Positions 40,241 through 49,170 of a stretch of DNA of 64,000 nt are shown piece after piece. The translations under genes and the position numbers were made by a program. Source of the DNA: Paracidovorax wautersii (GTDB taxonomy: Bacteria > Pseudomonadota > Gammaproteobacteria > Burkholderiales > Burkholderiaceae_C); the NCBI GenBank assembly GCA_009912175.1, contig WNDQ01000013.1, positions 1-64,000 of the forward strand. Reading direction: 5' to 3'. The notes beneath the pieces were generated by a model. That model had not been told where the DNA came from. It saw nothing but the letters and a program-made list of their open reading frames with translations, and ran no database searches. The first letter of the stretch is position 1, and each line of letters starts with the position of its first letter.

Positions 40241-41098
40241 TCACCCCTGCAGGTCGATGTCGTCGCGCACCGTCGAAAGCGGCAGGTCGGCGATCTCGGC
40301 CAGCAGCGCGGCCAACTGGCGGCCGACGGCTTCGAGCAGCACTTCGCCCTTGGCCGCCGTGGCCAGCGCGGCATGGCCGGCGGCGCCCTTGGGGTTGTAG
40401 TCCTGCATGGCCCAGCCGAGCTTGGCGCTCTTGCCGTTGCCCAGGATGGGGTAACGCTGGGCCCGGCCTTGCGAGGTGGACTCGAAATGGGCGGCCAATT
40501 CCATGCGCACGTCCTGCGGGCGGATGGCCAGCATCAGGCTGGTTTCGACCTCGCCCCCGTGCACGCCGAAGCGGTGTTCATGCGCGCTGAACTGGCCGTT
40601 GGCGGCATCGCCCAGCGGCAGCGTGTACCAGTTCGCGCCATAGACGATGAGGCCGCAGCGCACGCGCAATTCACGCGCGACGATGTCCATCACCGACACG
40701 TGGCCGCCGTGCGCGTTGAACAGCAGCAGCTTCTTCACACCGGCGCGTGCCACGCCTTCGCCGATGTCGGTCCACAGCCGCACCACCGTGTCGATGGACA
40801 GCGACAGCGTGCCGGGGAAGGCGGTGTGCTCGGGGCTGTAGCCCACGGCCTGCGTGGGCAGCACCAGCGCCGGCACGTCGGGCGCGAGTTGCGCCAGCGC
40901 CCGCCCGACCATGGCGTCGGCCAGGCAGGCGTCCACGGCCAGCGGCAGGTGCGGCCCATGCTGCTCGGTCGCGCCCAGCGGCAGCACGGCGACGGTGCGG
41001 ACCGGATCGAGCGCGGCGAAGTCGCGCGTGGTCAGTTCGGCCCAGTAGCGCGAGGGCGGCACGAACGCGGCGGCGGAAGACGGGGCGGGGCTGGACAT
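40241..41098 (-). CDS. Creatininase-family amidohydrolase
   Basis: A 285-residue cytoplasmic metal hydrolase. Family metal and active-site motifs: LPLGATEQHGPHLPLAVD, FNAHGGH and HGGEVETSLML. Besides creatinine amidohydrolase, the family includes mycofactocin-linked MftE, FAPy deformylase ArfB and others, so the substrate cannot be read from sequence. No creatine or sarcosine genes are nearby. It ends with a short polar tail, and the SMR gene precedes it by 19 bp, a probable operon. Confidence 0.87.
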   Translation of the reverse strand: MSSPAPSSAAAFVPPSRYWAELTTRDFAALDPVRTVAVLPLGATEQHGPHLPLAVDACLADAMVGRALAQLAPDVPALVLPTQAVGYSPEHTAFPGTLSLSIDTVVRLWTDIGEGVARAGVKKLLLFNAHGGHVSVMDIVARELRVRCGLIVYGANWYTLPLGDAANGQFSAHEHRFGVHGGEVETSLMLAIRPQDVRMELAAHFESTSQGRAQRYPILGNGKSAKLGWAMQDYNPKGAAGHAALATAAKGEVLLEAVGRQLAALLAEIADLPLSTVRDDIDLQG

Positions 41099-41117
41099 GG
41101 GCCGATGTTATCGCCGA

Positions 41118-41462
41118 TCAGTGCGAAACCGACTTGGAGAACACGTTGACCACCACCACGCCCGCGATGATCAGGCCCAACCCCACGATGGCGGGCACGT
41201 CCAGCTTCTGCCCGAAGACAAAGTAGCCGACCAGCGAGATCAGCACGATGCCCAGCGCGCTCCAGATCGCGTACGCGATGCCCACCGGCATGGTCTTGAG
41301 CGTGTGCGAGAGCAGGTAGAACGCACCCGCATAGCACACCGCCATGATGGCCGTGGGCACGAACCGCGTGAACTGCTGCGACTGCTGCAGCGCCGAGGTG
41401 CCGATCACCTCCAGCACGATGGCCAGGAACAGGCTGCCATAGGCTTGGGCGGCGGGTTGCAT
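41118..41462 (-). CDS. SMR-family multidrug efflux protein (EmrE-like)
   Basis: A 114-residue, four-span small multidrug resistance protein. The essential membrane Glu is Glu18 in LAIVLEVIGTSAL; YAIWSALGIVLIS and GLGLIIAGVVVVNVFS are family signatures. As a dimer it exchanges protons for cationic drugs or, in guanidinium-type relatives, guanidinium. Its features fit EmrE better than SugE/Gdx. It diverges from a Bcr/CflA-type exporter across 194 bp. Confidence 0.92.
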   Translation of the reverse strand: MQPAAQAYGSLFLAIVLEVIGTSALQQSQQFTRFVPTAIMAVCYAGAFYLLSHTLKTMPVGIAYAIWSALGIVLISLVGYFVFGQKLDVPAIVGLGLIIAGVVVVNVFSKSVSH

Positions 41463-41656
41463 GATGGAATCTCCTCAGGAAAGGCGCCAGTGTAGAGCGT
41501 CGCGCTGGCCGTGATTTCGGCAAAGCGGCGACAATGGCGGGCCCCGCTTTCCGAACAAGACCGCCCCGGCGCCCCAAGAGCCACTGCACTGGCCCTGGCC
41601 GGGGGCGCATCTGGCTGGCAGTGCTGTTTTTGTCCAGCCCAATCGACTCCGTATTC

Positions 41657-42895
41657 ATGACTCACGCTTCCCTTACCGTCGTGCTGGCCATGCTGGCCAT
41701 GGTCGGTGCCCTCGGCATCGACACGTATCTGCCGGCCTTCCATGCCATCGGCGCCGACTTCCAGGTCGGGCCGCTGGTGGTGCAGCAAACGCTCAGCGTC
41801 TACGTGGCCTGCATGTCGCTGACCATGCTGGTGTCGGGCACGCTGTCGGATTCGTTCGGGCGCCGGCGCGTGCTGGTGGTGGCCCTGGTGGGCTACACGC
41901 TCACCTCGCTGGCCGCGGCGGCGGCCCCCAACGTGCAGGCGCTGATCGTGCTGCGCGCGCTGCAAGGCCTGTCAGCCGGCGCCGGCCTGGTGGTCGGGCG
42001 CGCCATGGTGCAGGACCTGTTCAAGGGTGCCGAGGCGCAGCGTGTGATGGCCACCATCACCATGGTCTTCAGCCTGGCGCCGGCCATTGCGCCCATCCCG
42101 GGCGGCGTGCTGCAGAGCCTGGCGGGCTGGCGTTCGATCTTCATTTTCATGGCGCTGTACGGCGCCGTGCTGTGGGTGATCTGCCAGCGCGGCCTGCCCG
42201 AGACGCTGCCGGCGGCCCAGCGCGCGCCGTTTCATCCCGGCCCCATCCTGGCGCGCTACGCCGAGTCGCTGCGCCACCCGGGCTTCGTGCTGATGATCGT
42301 GGCGATTGCCCTGATCTTCGGCGGCCTGCCGCTGTACATCGGCTCGGCTGCCGCCCTCATCATCGACATCCTGGGACTGACCGAGACCGACTTCGGCTGG
42401 CTGTTCATTCCACTGGTGACCGGCACGGTGGGCGGCGCCTGGCTGGGCCGCCATCTGGCACGCCGCGTGGCACCCCAGCGCATCCTGAACGCCGGCATGA
42501 GCGTGATGCTGCTGGCAACCATCGCCTCGGTCGTCTACGCCAGCGCCTGGCAGGTGCGGCTGCCCTACGTCGTGCTGCCGCTGCTGGTGTTCACTTTCGG
42601 CATGGTCCTGGCCATGCCCGTCATGGTGTTGCGCGCGCTGTCGGTGTTTCCGCACATGCGCGGCCTGGCCGCATCCATGCAGAGCTTTGTGCAGATGATG
42701 GCCTTTGCGCTGATCGCGGGTTTTGTCTCGCCGCTGGTCTTTCATTCGGCGCGCAGCATCGCCATCACCCACCTGGCCTTCCTGCTGCTGGGCATGCTGC
42801 TGTGGCGGGCAGCCATGCGCACCCTGCCCCCGGCCGCCCCGCGTGCGGGCGGCACGCCGCCAGCACCCGGCACCGCGCCCCACACGCAAGCCTGA
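41657..42895 (+). CDS. Bcr/CflA-family MFS drug exporter
   Basis: A 412-residue, 12-span MFS transporter. The family signature is seen in GIDTYLPAFHAIGADF (first helix), GTLSDSFGRRRVLV (loop 2-3) and LRALQGLSAGAGLVVGRAMVQDL (helix 4-5). Bcr/CflA proteins export drugs or amino-acid-like metabolites by proton antiport. The C-terminus has a Pro/Gly/Ala-rich tail of about 25 residues. ATG 41657 gives the conserved N-terminus. dsbD follows five bases after the stop, suggesting co-transcription. Confidence 0.9.
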   Translation: MTHASLTVVLAMLAMVGALGIDTYLPAFHAIGADFQVGPLVVQQTLSVYVACMSLTMLVSGTLSDSFGRRRVLVVALVGYTLTSLAAAAAPNVQALIVLRALQGLSAGAGLVVGRAMVQDLFKGAEAQRVMATITMVFSLAPAIAPIPGGVLQSLAGWRSIFIFMALYGAVLWVICQRGLPETLPAAQRAPFHPGPILARYAESLRHPGFVLMIVAIALIFGGLPLYIGSAAALIIDILGLTETDFGWLFIPLVTGTVGGAWLGRHLARRVAPQRILNAGMSVMLLATIASVVYASAWQVRLPYVVLPLLVFTFGMVLAMPVMVLRALSVFPHMRGLAASMQSFVQMMAFALIAGFVSPLVFHSARSIAITHLAFLLLGMLLWRAAMRTLPPAAPRAGGTPPAPGTAPHTQA

Positions 42896-42900
42896 ACCCC

Positions 42901-45087
42901 ATGCCAATGCCGCTGTCCCGATCCCTCTTCTTGTTCCTGGGCCGTGTCGCGGCAGCGCTGGGCCTGGCCGCCACCCTTGTCCTGCCGGCACTGCCGGCCA
43001 GCGCCCAGCCCGTCTCGGCCACGCTGACGACGCCCCACGTCACGGCCGAGCTGCTGGCCCACGCGCCGCAGGGCCTGTCGCCCGGCGCCACCGTCTGGCT
43101 CGGCCTGCGCCTGACGCACCAGCCCGACTGGCACACCTACTGGAAGAACGCGGGCGACTCGGGCCTGCCGACCGACTTGCGCTGGACGCTGCCCGCCGGC
43201 CTGTCCGCGGGCGAGATCGCCTGGCCGCTGCCCCACAAATTCCCCATCGGCCCGCTGGCCAACTACGGCTATGACGGCACCGTGCTGCTGCCAGTGCCGC
43301 TCACCGTGGACGCGGGCCTTCAGCCCTCACCGCTGGGCAACGTCGACGTCCGCCTGCATGCGAGCTGGCTGGTCTGCCGTGTCGAGTGCATTCCTGAAGA
43401 AGGCGACTTCCTGCTGCGCCTGCCCGCGCACAGTAGCACGGCGCTGCACGGGGCCGCCTTCGACGCCGCGCTGGCCAGCCAGCCGCAGCCGCTGCCGGCC
43501 AGCACCGCCAGCCGCCTGACCATCGACGACGCCACGCCGCCCGGCGCGCTCGATATCGTGCTCGACGGGCTGCCGCCGCGGGCGCGGGGCCGCGATCTGG
43601 CGCTGTTCGTCGAAACGCCCGAAGTCATCGAAACCGGTGCGGCCTGGCAGCAACAATGGCAGGGCTCGACCTGGCATGCACGCGTGCCGCTGTCGGCCTA
43701 CCGCGCGGCCAGCCCCGCGCTGATACCCGTGGTAGTAACGCTGGACGGCGGCTCGGGCGGCCTGCAAGGCTGGCGTGCGGAACTGCCCGTGCAGGGCACC
43801 TGGCCGCCACCAGCGCCGCCCGCCCTCGCCGCCGCGCCGGCGCCCCTGGCCACGACTGCACTGGCCGCGCCGCCCATCAGCGCCGCGCCGCTGAGCGCCT
43901 ACCTGCTGGCACTGGCAGGGGCCTTTCTGGGCGGGCTGCTGCTCAACCTCATGCCCTGCGTGTTCCCGGTGCTGGCGATCAAGGCCCTGAGCGTGCTGCG
44001 CCAGGACCGCACCACGCTGCGCCAGACCGGCCTGGCCTACACCGCCGGCGTGCTCGTGTCCTTCCTGCTGCTGGCCGGCCTGCTGCTGGCGCTGCGCGCC
44101 GGTGGCCAGGCCCTGGGCTGGGGTTTTCAGTTGCAGTCGCCCGCCGTGGTCGCGGGACTGGCCGCGCTGTTCACGGTCCTCGGGCTGAATCTGGCGGGTC
44201 TCTTTCACATCGGCAACCTCCTGCCCGCCGGCCTGGCGGGGCGCCAGTTGCACCACCCCACGCTCGACGCCGCCTTCTCGGGTGTGCTGGCCGTGGCCGT
44301 GGCATCGCCCTGCACGGCGCCCTTCATGGGCGCCTCGCTCGGCTTCACGCTGACGCTGCCGGCCGGCCAGACGCTGCTGCTGTTCGCCGCCATGGGCCTG
44401 GGCCTGGCACTGCCTTTCCTGCTGCTGAGCCTGGCGCCTGGCGCCGGCCGCTGGCTGCCGCGCCCGGGCGCGTGGATGGAAACGCTGCGGCAGTTCCTGG
44501 CCTTCCCGCTGTTCGGCACGGTCGCCTGGCTGCTGTGGGTGCTGGGCCAGCAAAGCGGCAGCGACGGCGTGGCCGCGCTGGCGGCCTTGCTGGTCGCGCT
44601 GGCGCTGCTGCTGTGGGCCGGCAGCCTGCCGCGCCGCGCCGGCCGCTGGGGTTTTGGCGCGCTGGCGGCCGCCACGCTGCTGGTGCTGGGCGCCTGGCTG
44701 GGCCCGGCCGTGGTGCGCGAGGCCCCGCCTGCGGCGCAGGCCGCCGAGTCTGGCTGGCAGCCCTGGTCGGCCGCGCGCGAACAGGCGCTGCTGGCCGAGG
44801 GCCGCACCGTCTTCGTCGACTACACGGCCGCTTGGTGCATCACCTGCCAGTACAACAAGAAGACCACGCTGGCCGACGCGCAGGTGCTGGCGCAGTTCGA
44901 TGCCGCGGGCGTGGCGCTGCTGCGCGCCGACTGGACCCGCCGCGACGCGGCGATCACCACCTCGCTCGCGGCGCTGGGCCGCAACGGCGTGCCCGCGTAT
45001 GTGCTGCGCCGGCCCGGGCAAGCGGCCGTCGTGCTGCCGGAAATCCTCAGCCGCGAAGCCATCGAGCAAGCCCTGGCCAGCCGCTGA
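42901..45087 (+). CDS. dsbD: Thiol:disulfide interchange protein DsbD (ScsB-like)
   Basis: A 728-residue membrane protein that carries electrons from cytoplasmic thioredoxin to the periplasm. After a signal peptide (cut near SAQPVS, residue 36) comes an N-terminal periplasmic domain with the pair in SWLVCRVECIPEEG. The eight-span CcdA-like core contains NLMPCVFPVLAIKAL and ASPCTAPFMG, each with one redox Cys. The C-terminal thioredoxin-like domain has YTAAWCITCQYNKK (WCxxC). The N-terminal CxxxC pair resembles ScsB rather than classical DsbD. ATG 42907 is an alternative start. Confidence 0.93.
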   Translation: MPMPLSRSLFLFLGRVAAALGLAATLVLPALPASAQPVSATLTTPHVTAELLAHAPQGLSPGATVWLGLRLTHQPDWHTYWKNAGDSGLPTDLRWTLPAGLSAGEIAWPLPHKFPIGPLANYGYDGTVLLPVPLTVDAGLQPSPLGNVDVRLHASWLVCRVECIPEEGDFLLRLPAHSSTALHGAAFDAALASQPQPLPASTASRLTIDDATPPGALDIVLDGLPPRARGRDLALFVETPEVIETGAAWQQQWQGSTWHARVPLSAYRAASPALIPVVVTLDGGSGGLQGWRAELPVQGTWPPPAPPALAAAPAPLATTALAAPPISAAPLSAYLLALAGAFLGGLLLNLMPCVFPVLAIKALSVLRQDRTTLRQTGLAYTAGVLVSFLLLAGLLLALRAGGQALGWGFQLQSPAVVAGLAALFTVLGLNLAGLFHIGNLLPAGLAGRQLHHPTLDAAFSGVLAVAVASPCTAPFMGASLGFTLTLPAGQTLLLFAAMGLGLALPFLLLSLAPGAGRWLPRPGAWMETLRQFLAFPLFGTVAWLLWVLGQQSGSDGVAALAALLVALALLLWAGSLPRRAGRWGFGALAAATLLVLGAWLGPAVVREAPPAAQAAESGWQPWSAAREQALLAEGRTVFVDYTAAWCITCQYNKKTTLADAQVLAQFDAAGVALLRADWTRRDAAITTSLAALGRNGVPAYVLRRPGQAAVVLPEILSREAIEQALASR

Positions 45088-45147
45088 CGGCGTGCGCCGT
45101 CGGTGCCCACATGCACCCTTGCACGGCCTTTGCATCCCGGTCTTATC

Positions 45148-45609
45148 ATGACCCTCATGACGAACCGCACGCCCCCACTTTTCGAGGATGCGCCCGAGCA
45201 GGACGTGGCCGACATCCTCACGCACGGCACCCAGATCGCCATCGTCGGGCTCAGTCTCAAGCCGCACCGCGCCAGCTTTGGCGTGGCGCAGTACCTGCAG
45301 GCGCATGGCTACCGCATCATCCCCATCAACCCCAATGCCTTCGAGGTGCTGGGCGAAAAGGCCTACACCTCGCTGACCGAAGCCGCGGCCGAGCATCGCA
45401 TCGACCTGGTCGACGTCTTCCGCCGCAGCGAAGAAACCACGCCCGTGATCGACGAGGCCATCGCCGTCGGCGCACGTGCCGTCTGGCTGCAATTGGGCAT
45501 TACCAATGACGAGGCGATCGCCCGTGCGCGTGCAGCCGGCCTGCTGGCCGTGCAGAACCGCTGCACGAAAATTGAGCACATGGCCTACATGTCGCAGGGC
45601 CGGTTCTGA
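45148..45609 (+). CDS. CoA-binding domain protein (YccU-like)
   Basis: A 153-residue protein with a single Rossmann-type CoA-binding domain: IAIVGLSLKPHRASFGVAQYLQAHGY in parts, IPINPNAFEVLGEKAYTSL, DLVDVFRRSEETTPVIDEA and AVWLQLGITND. The family is widespread; YccU-like proteins bind CoA but no reaction is known. ATG 45148 was chosen because the family starts about there; the preceding bases TCTTATCATG leave room for a promoter -10. It stands 60 bp after dsbD. Confidence 0.88.
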   Translation: MTLMTNRTPPLFEDAPEQDVADILTHGTQIAIVGLSLKPHRASFGVAQYLQAHGYRIIPINPNAFEVLGEKAYTSLTEAAAEHRIDLVDVFRRSEETTPVIDEAIAVGARAVWLQLGITNDEAIARARAAGLLAVQNRCTKIEHMAYMSQGRF

Positions 45610-45678
45610 TTTACAACGGATGACGTCGGAGCCGGGACCGCACGGGTCCCGGAGTCCACCGCGAAGGAGACCGCCGTC

Positions 45679-46143
45679 ATGCCTTGCACACACCACCCGC
45701 CAACCTCGCTGCTGCACTGGGGACTGGGCGCCGCCATCCTGGCCGCCAGTTGCAGCGTCCTGGCACAGGGCGCCTCGCCGCCCGTGCGCCACGCGCCCAC
45801 CGTCATGCCGGCGCAGCCGATGACGCCCCACGCGCAACCGGGCACGCCACGCGTGACCCCGCAGCCCCAGCACAAGATCCCGTCGCAGGACGCGCACACC
45901 TATCAGCCGCCACCCGTGGCGCGTGATGGCCAGGTGCCGCGCCCGCAACCCGGCTGGCAAGCGCCGGCGCTGCGCGTGGGCCAACCGCTGCCACCCGCCT
46001 TCCGCGACCGCGTCTACCGGGTCGAGGACTGGCGGGCCTATCAACTGCCGCCACCGCCGCGCGGCCAGCACTGGGTGCAGGTGGGCGGACAGTCCCTGCT
46101 GGTCTCCGACCGCCACCACACCATCGTCTCGCAGCACCCCTGA
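45679..46143 (+). CDS. RcnB-like periplasmic protein
   Basis: A 154-residue exported protein. A signal peptide (cut near VLAQGASPP, residue 31) precedes a Pro/His-rich linker of about 65 residues and a C-terminal RcnB-type domain: FRDRVYRVEDWRAYQLP followed by PPPRGQHWVQVGGQSLLVSD. RcnB in E. coli helps control periplasmic nickel/cobalt; the Pro-rich segment with several His could bind metal, which is inference. An AAGGAG ribosome site precedes ATG 45679. No rcnA-type efflux gene is nearby. Confidence 0.78.
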   Translation: MPCTHHPPTSLLHWGLGAAILAASCSVLAQGASPPVRHAPTVMPAQPMTPHAQPGTPRVTPQPQHKIPSQDAHTYQPPPVARDGQVPRPQPGWQAPALRVGQPLPPAFRDRVYRVEDWRAYQLPPPPRGQHWVQVGGQSLLVSDRHHTIVSQHP

Positions 46144-46360
46144 AGGCCTGAGGCCCGCCGCCACAGGCAAGCCCCGTTCGCGCTGCGCCGTTGCGGCCAC
46201 CCCAAAAAAGTTTCAACTCGACAAGGAACTTGCGCTCCCTGACTTTCTCCATCGCTGACGCGCAAAAACCATATGACAAGTCCGGTGCGCGGGCGGCTGG
46301 CCGCTCGCACCGAGGACATGCGTCTTTCCCTGTGGCCCCCCAACTCAGAAGGAAACCGTC
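46144..46360. other. Intergenic region before the methyltransferase gene
   Basis: 217 bp without a credible gene. AGAAGGAAA just before 46361 is the ribosome site. TTGCGC and TATGAC (about 46228-46277) might be promoter elements but fit poorly. No terminator is evident after the RcnB-like gene. Confidence 0.35.
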
Positions 46361-47167
46361 ATGCCGCTCCCCGCACTTGCCCGTTCGCGCCATTGGCTCG
46401 CCGCCACCATCGGCGGCCTGGCCTTCATGGCCGCCGGCCCCGCGCTGGCCGAACCCCGCCCCCTGGACGTGCCCTACGTCCCGACCCCGCAGGCGGTGGT
46501 CGACCGCATGCTTGAACTCGGCCAGGTCAGCCGCGACACCTACGTCATCGACCTGGGCTCTGGCGACGGCCGCATTCCGGTCACCGCCGCCCAGCGCTAC
46601 GGCGCCCGCGCGCTGGGCGTGGACCTCAACCCCGAGCGCATCCGCGAGGCCAACACCAATGCCCGGCAAAACGGCGTCACCGACAAGGTGACCTTCAAGG
46701 AGCAGAACCTGTTCGACACGCCGATCGGCGAGGCGCAGGTGCTGACCATGTACCTGCTGCCCAACATCAACCTGCAGTTGCGCCCGCGCATCCTGCAGTT
46801 GCGCCCGCGCATCCTGGAAGAACTGCAGCCCGGCGCGCGGGTGGTCTCGCACGCCTTCACCATGCAGGAATGGGAGCCGGACCACCAGGAAACCGTCGGC
46901 ACCAGCAACCTCTACCTGTGGGTCGTGCCGGCGCGCGTGGCCGGCACCTGGCAGGTCCAGGCCGACCAGCCCTTCACGCTGGCGCTCGACCAGGAATTCC
47001 AGAAGGTCTCGGGCAGCGCCACGGTGGACGGGCGCCAGGTGCCGCTGGCCGACGTCACGCTGCGCGGTGCCGAACTGACCTTCACGCTCGACGGCCAGCG
47101 CCACACCGCGCGCGTCAACGGCCGTGCGATGCAGGCCAGCGGCTGGACGGCCACACGCACGTCCTGA
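46361..47167 (+). CDS. SAM-dependent methyltransferase-like protein with signal peptide
   Basis: A 268-residue protein. A clear Sec signal peptide (HWLAATIGGLAFMAAGPALA, cut about residue 30) is followed by a class I methyltransferase fold: YVIDLGSGDGRIPVTAA (motif I), GVDLNPERIREAN and the FKEQNLFDTP region. A beta-rich C-terminal extension follows. Export is puzzling, because S-adenosylmethionine is not known to occur in the periplasm. A perfect 21-bp tandem duplication (46771-46791 and 46792-46812) repeats LQLRPRI in the helix after motif III. The two may be related to loss of constraint, or the protein binds another ligand. Confidence 0.8.
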   Translation: MPLPALARSRHWLAATIGGLAFMAAGPALAEPRPLDVPYVPTPQAVVDRMLELGQVSRDTYVIDLGSGDGRIPVTAAQRYGARALGVDLNPERIREANTNARQNGVTDKVTFKEQNLFDTPIGEAQVLTMYLLPNINLQLRPRILQLRPRILEELQPGARVVSHAFTMQEWEPDHQETVGTSNLYLWVVPARVAGTWQVQADQPFTLALDQEFQKVSGSATVDGRQVPLADVTLRGAELTFTLDGQRHTARVNGRAMQASGWTATRTS

Positions 47168-47177
47168 CCACCACGAC

Positions 47178-47201
47178 AACGGCGCCCCGGCGCCGTTTTT
47201 C
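47178..47201 (+). terminator. Rho-independent terminator after the methyltransferase gene
   Basis: The perfect stem ACGGCGCC/GGCGCCGT with a CC loop is followed by TTTTTC, 12 bp after the stop codon. Confidence 0.88.
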
Positions 47202-47279
47202 TTGGGCCGCCAGCGCCCCTGAAAACCTGCTGGCGCCTGGCCTTGCGCCTTCCTCCCCGCCTTTTTCGGAGCCGCCCTC

Positions 47280-48626
47280 ATGTCCTCCGCCGTGCCTCTT
47301 TCCTCCACGCCCCGGCCCGACCGCAGCAAGCTGTCGGTGCTGGACGGCGTGGCCTTCGTCGTCGGTGTCGTCGTCGGCATCGGCATCTTCGGCTTTCCCC
47401 CAATGGTGGCCAGCCGTGTCGGCAGCGACAGCGCCTACATGCTGGTCTGGCTGGCCGGCGGCGTGGTCATGCTGGTGGGCGGGCTGACCTACGCCGAACT
47501 CGGCTCCATCTACCCCAGCGCGGGCGGCGAATACCACTTCCTCTCGCGCGCCTACGGCGCCCGGGTCGGGCTGCTGTTTGCCTGGGCGCGCGGCACCGTC
47601 ATCCAGACCGGGGCCATCGCCGTGGTCGCCTTCATCTACGGCGACTACGCCAACCAGTTGCTCGACCTCGGGGCCCATGGCCCGGCGCTGCACGCCGCCA
47701 TTGCGGTGGTCGTGCTCACCTTGCTCAACCTGGCCGGCACGGGCCAGTCCAAATGGGCGCAGATCATCTTCACGGCCGGTGCGCTGCTGGCGGTGATCGC
47801 CGTCATCGTCGCCGGCCTGCTGGGCACGGGCGGGGCGGGCGAGCCCGCCGCGCGCGCCGCGACCAGCGCGCTGCCAGCCTCGGCCAGCCTGGGCATGGCC
47901 ATGGTCTTCGTGCTGCTGACCTACGGCGGCTGGAACGAGGCGGCCTACCTCAGCGGCGAAATGCGCGACGTGCGGCGCGACCTGATCCGCGTCATGCTCT
48001 ACGGCACCGCCGTGGTGGTGGCGCTGTACCTGGCGGAGCAGTGGGTCTTTCTGCGCATCTTCGGCCTGCAGGCGCTGCGCGAGACCGACGCCGTGGGCGC
48101 GGCGCTGATGGCCATCGTCGCCGGCCCCCATGGCGCCATGCTGCTGAGCGTGCTGGTGTGCCTGACCGCGCTGTCGACCATCAACGGCACCATCTTCACC
48201 GGCGCACGGGTGTACTACGCGCTCGGGCAGGACGTGCCGGTGCTGCGCCGCCTGGGCGGCACGCCGTCCAACGCGCTGATCGTGCAGGGGCTCATCACCC
48301 TGGTGCTGGTGGCGTTCGGCGCGCTGACCGATGGCAGCGGCGTCAACACCATGGTGGCCTACACGGCCCCGGTGTTCTGGCTGTTCATGCTGCTGGTGGG
48401 CGCCTCGTTGATCGTGTTCCGCCTGCGTGACCCGCAGCGCGAGCGGCCGTTTCGTGTGCCGCTCTATCCCTTGACGCCGCCGCTGTTCTGCGCCACCTGC
48501 GCCGGCTTGCTGTATTCGAGCGCGCTCTACGCAGGCCCCGGCGCGCTGGCCGGCCTGGCCGTGCTGGCCATCGGGCTGCCGCTGGTCATCCGTTACGGCC
48601 AGCCGCAGCCGCGGCTGGATAGCTGA
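47280..48626 (+). CDS. APC-family amino acid permease
   Basis: A 448-residue membrane transporter of the amino acid-polyamine-organocation superfamily with about 12 spans. The first helix has VVGVVVGIGIFGFPPMVA, and the third-span region has LTYAELGSIYPSAGGEYHFLSRAYG (read in parts), both typical. Further on are YGGWNEAAYLSGEMRDVRRDL and LSTINGTIFTGARVYYALGQD. It most resembles LAT-like permeases, but the substrate is unknown. Its last 41 bases overlap the end of the convergent greB gene. Confidence 0.9.
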   Translation: MSSAVPLSSTPRPDRSKLSVLDGVAFVVGVVVGIGIFGFPPMVASRVGSDSAYMLVWLAGGVVMLVGGLTYAELGSIYPSAGGEYHFLSRAYGARVGLLFAWARGTVIQTGAIAVVAFIYGDYANQLLDLGAHGPALHAAIAVVVLTLLNLAGTGQSKWAQIIFTAGALLAVIAVIVAGLLGTGGAGEPAARAATSALPASASLGMAMVFVLLTYGGWNEAAYLSGEMRDVRRDLIRVMLYGTAVVVALYLAEQWVFLRIFGLQALRETDAVGAALMAIVAGPHGAMLLSVLVCLTALSTINGTIFTGARVYYALGQDVPVLRRLGGTPSNALIVQGLITLVLVAFGALTDGSGVNTMVAYTAPVFWLFMLLVGASLIVFRLRDPQRERPFRVPLYPLTPPLFCATCAGLLYSSALYAGPGALAGLAVLAIGLPLVIRYGQPQPRLDS

Positions 48627-49170
48627 CCGCCAGCACCTCGATGCCCTGCGGCCCGCTGGGCGTGAGCAGCGTCAGCTCGTCGCCCTCGCGCGCGCCCAGC
48701 AAGGTGCGTGCGATGGGCGAGATCCACGAGACCTGGCCCTGCAGGCTGTCGGCTTCGTCGATGCCCATGATGGTCACGGTGCGCTCGATGCCGCTGTCGT
48801 TCTCCACGTAACGCACCGTCGCGCCAAAGAAGATCTGGTCGCTGCCGTGGTGCACGCTGGGGTCGGCCACCACGGCGATGTCCAGCCGCTTGGTCAGGAA
48901 ACGGATGCGCCGGTCGATCTCGCGCAGGCGTTTCTTGCCGTAGAGGTAGTCGCCGTTTTCCGAGCGGTCGCCATTGCTCGCCGCCCAGTGCACGATCTCG
49001 ACGATGCGCGGGCGCTCCTGGTCGATCAGGTCCATCAGCTCGGCGCGCAGCCGCGCCTCGCCCGCCGGGGTGATGTAGTTCTTGCCCTGGCTGGACGCGG
49101 GCAGGTCCGGCAACGCCAGATCGTCGTCATCGTCGTCGCCATCCGGCTCTTTCGTGAAAGCCTTGTTCAC
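48586..49170 (-). CDS. greB: Transcription elongation factor GreB
   Basis: A 194-residue factor that rescues backtracked RNA polymerase by transcript cleavage. The coiled coil has YITPAGEARLRAELMDLIDQERP in parts and the acidic tip SNGDRSENGDYLYGKKRLREIDRRIRFL in parts (Asp/Glu tip residues); the C-terminal FKBP-like domain contains VSWISPIARTLLGAREGDE. An N-terminal extension has a run of six Asp. The start is GTG 49170, preceded by an aggag site 11 bp away; no ATG fits. Its 3' end overlaps the APC permease gene on the opposite strand. Confidence 0.94.
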   Translation of the reverse strand: MNKAFTKEPDGDDDDDDLALPDLPASSQGKNYITPAGEARLRAELMDLIDQERPRIVEIVHWAASNGDRSENGDYLYGKKRLREIDRRIRFLTKRLDIAVVADPSVHHGSDQIFFGATVRYVENDSGIERTVTIMGIDEADSLQGQVSWISPIARTLLGAREGDELTLLTPSGPQGIEVLAVSYPAAAAAGRNG

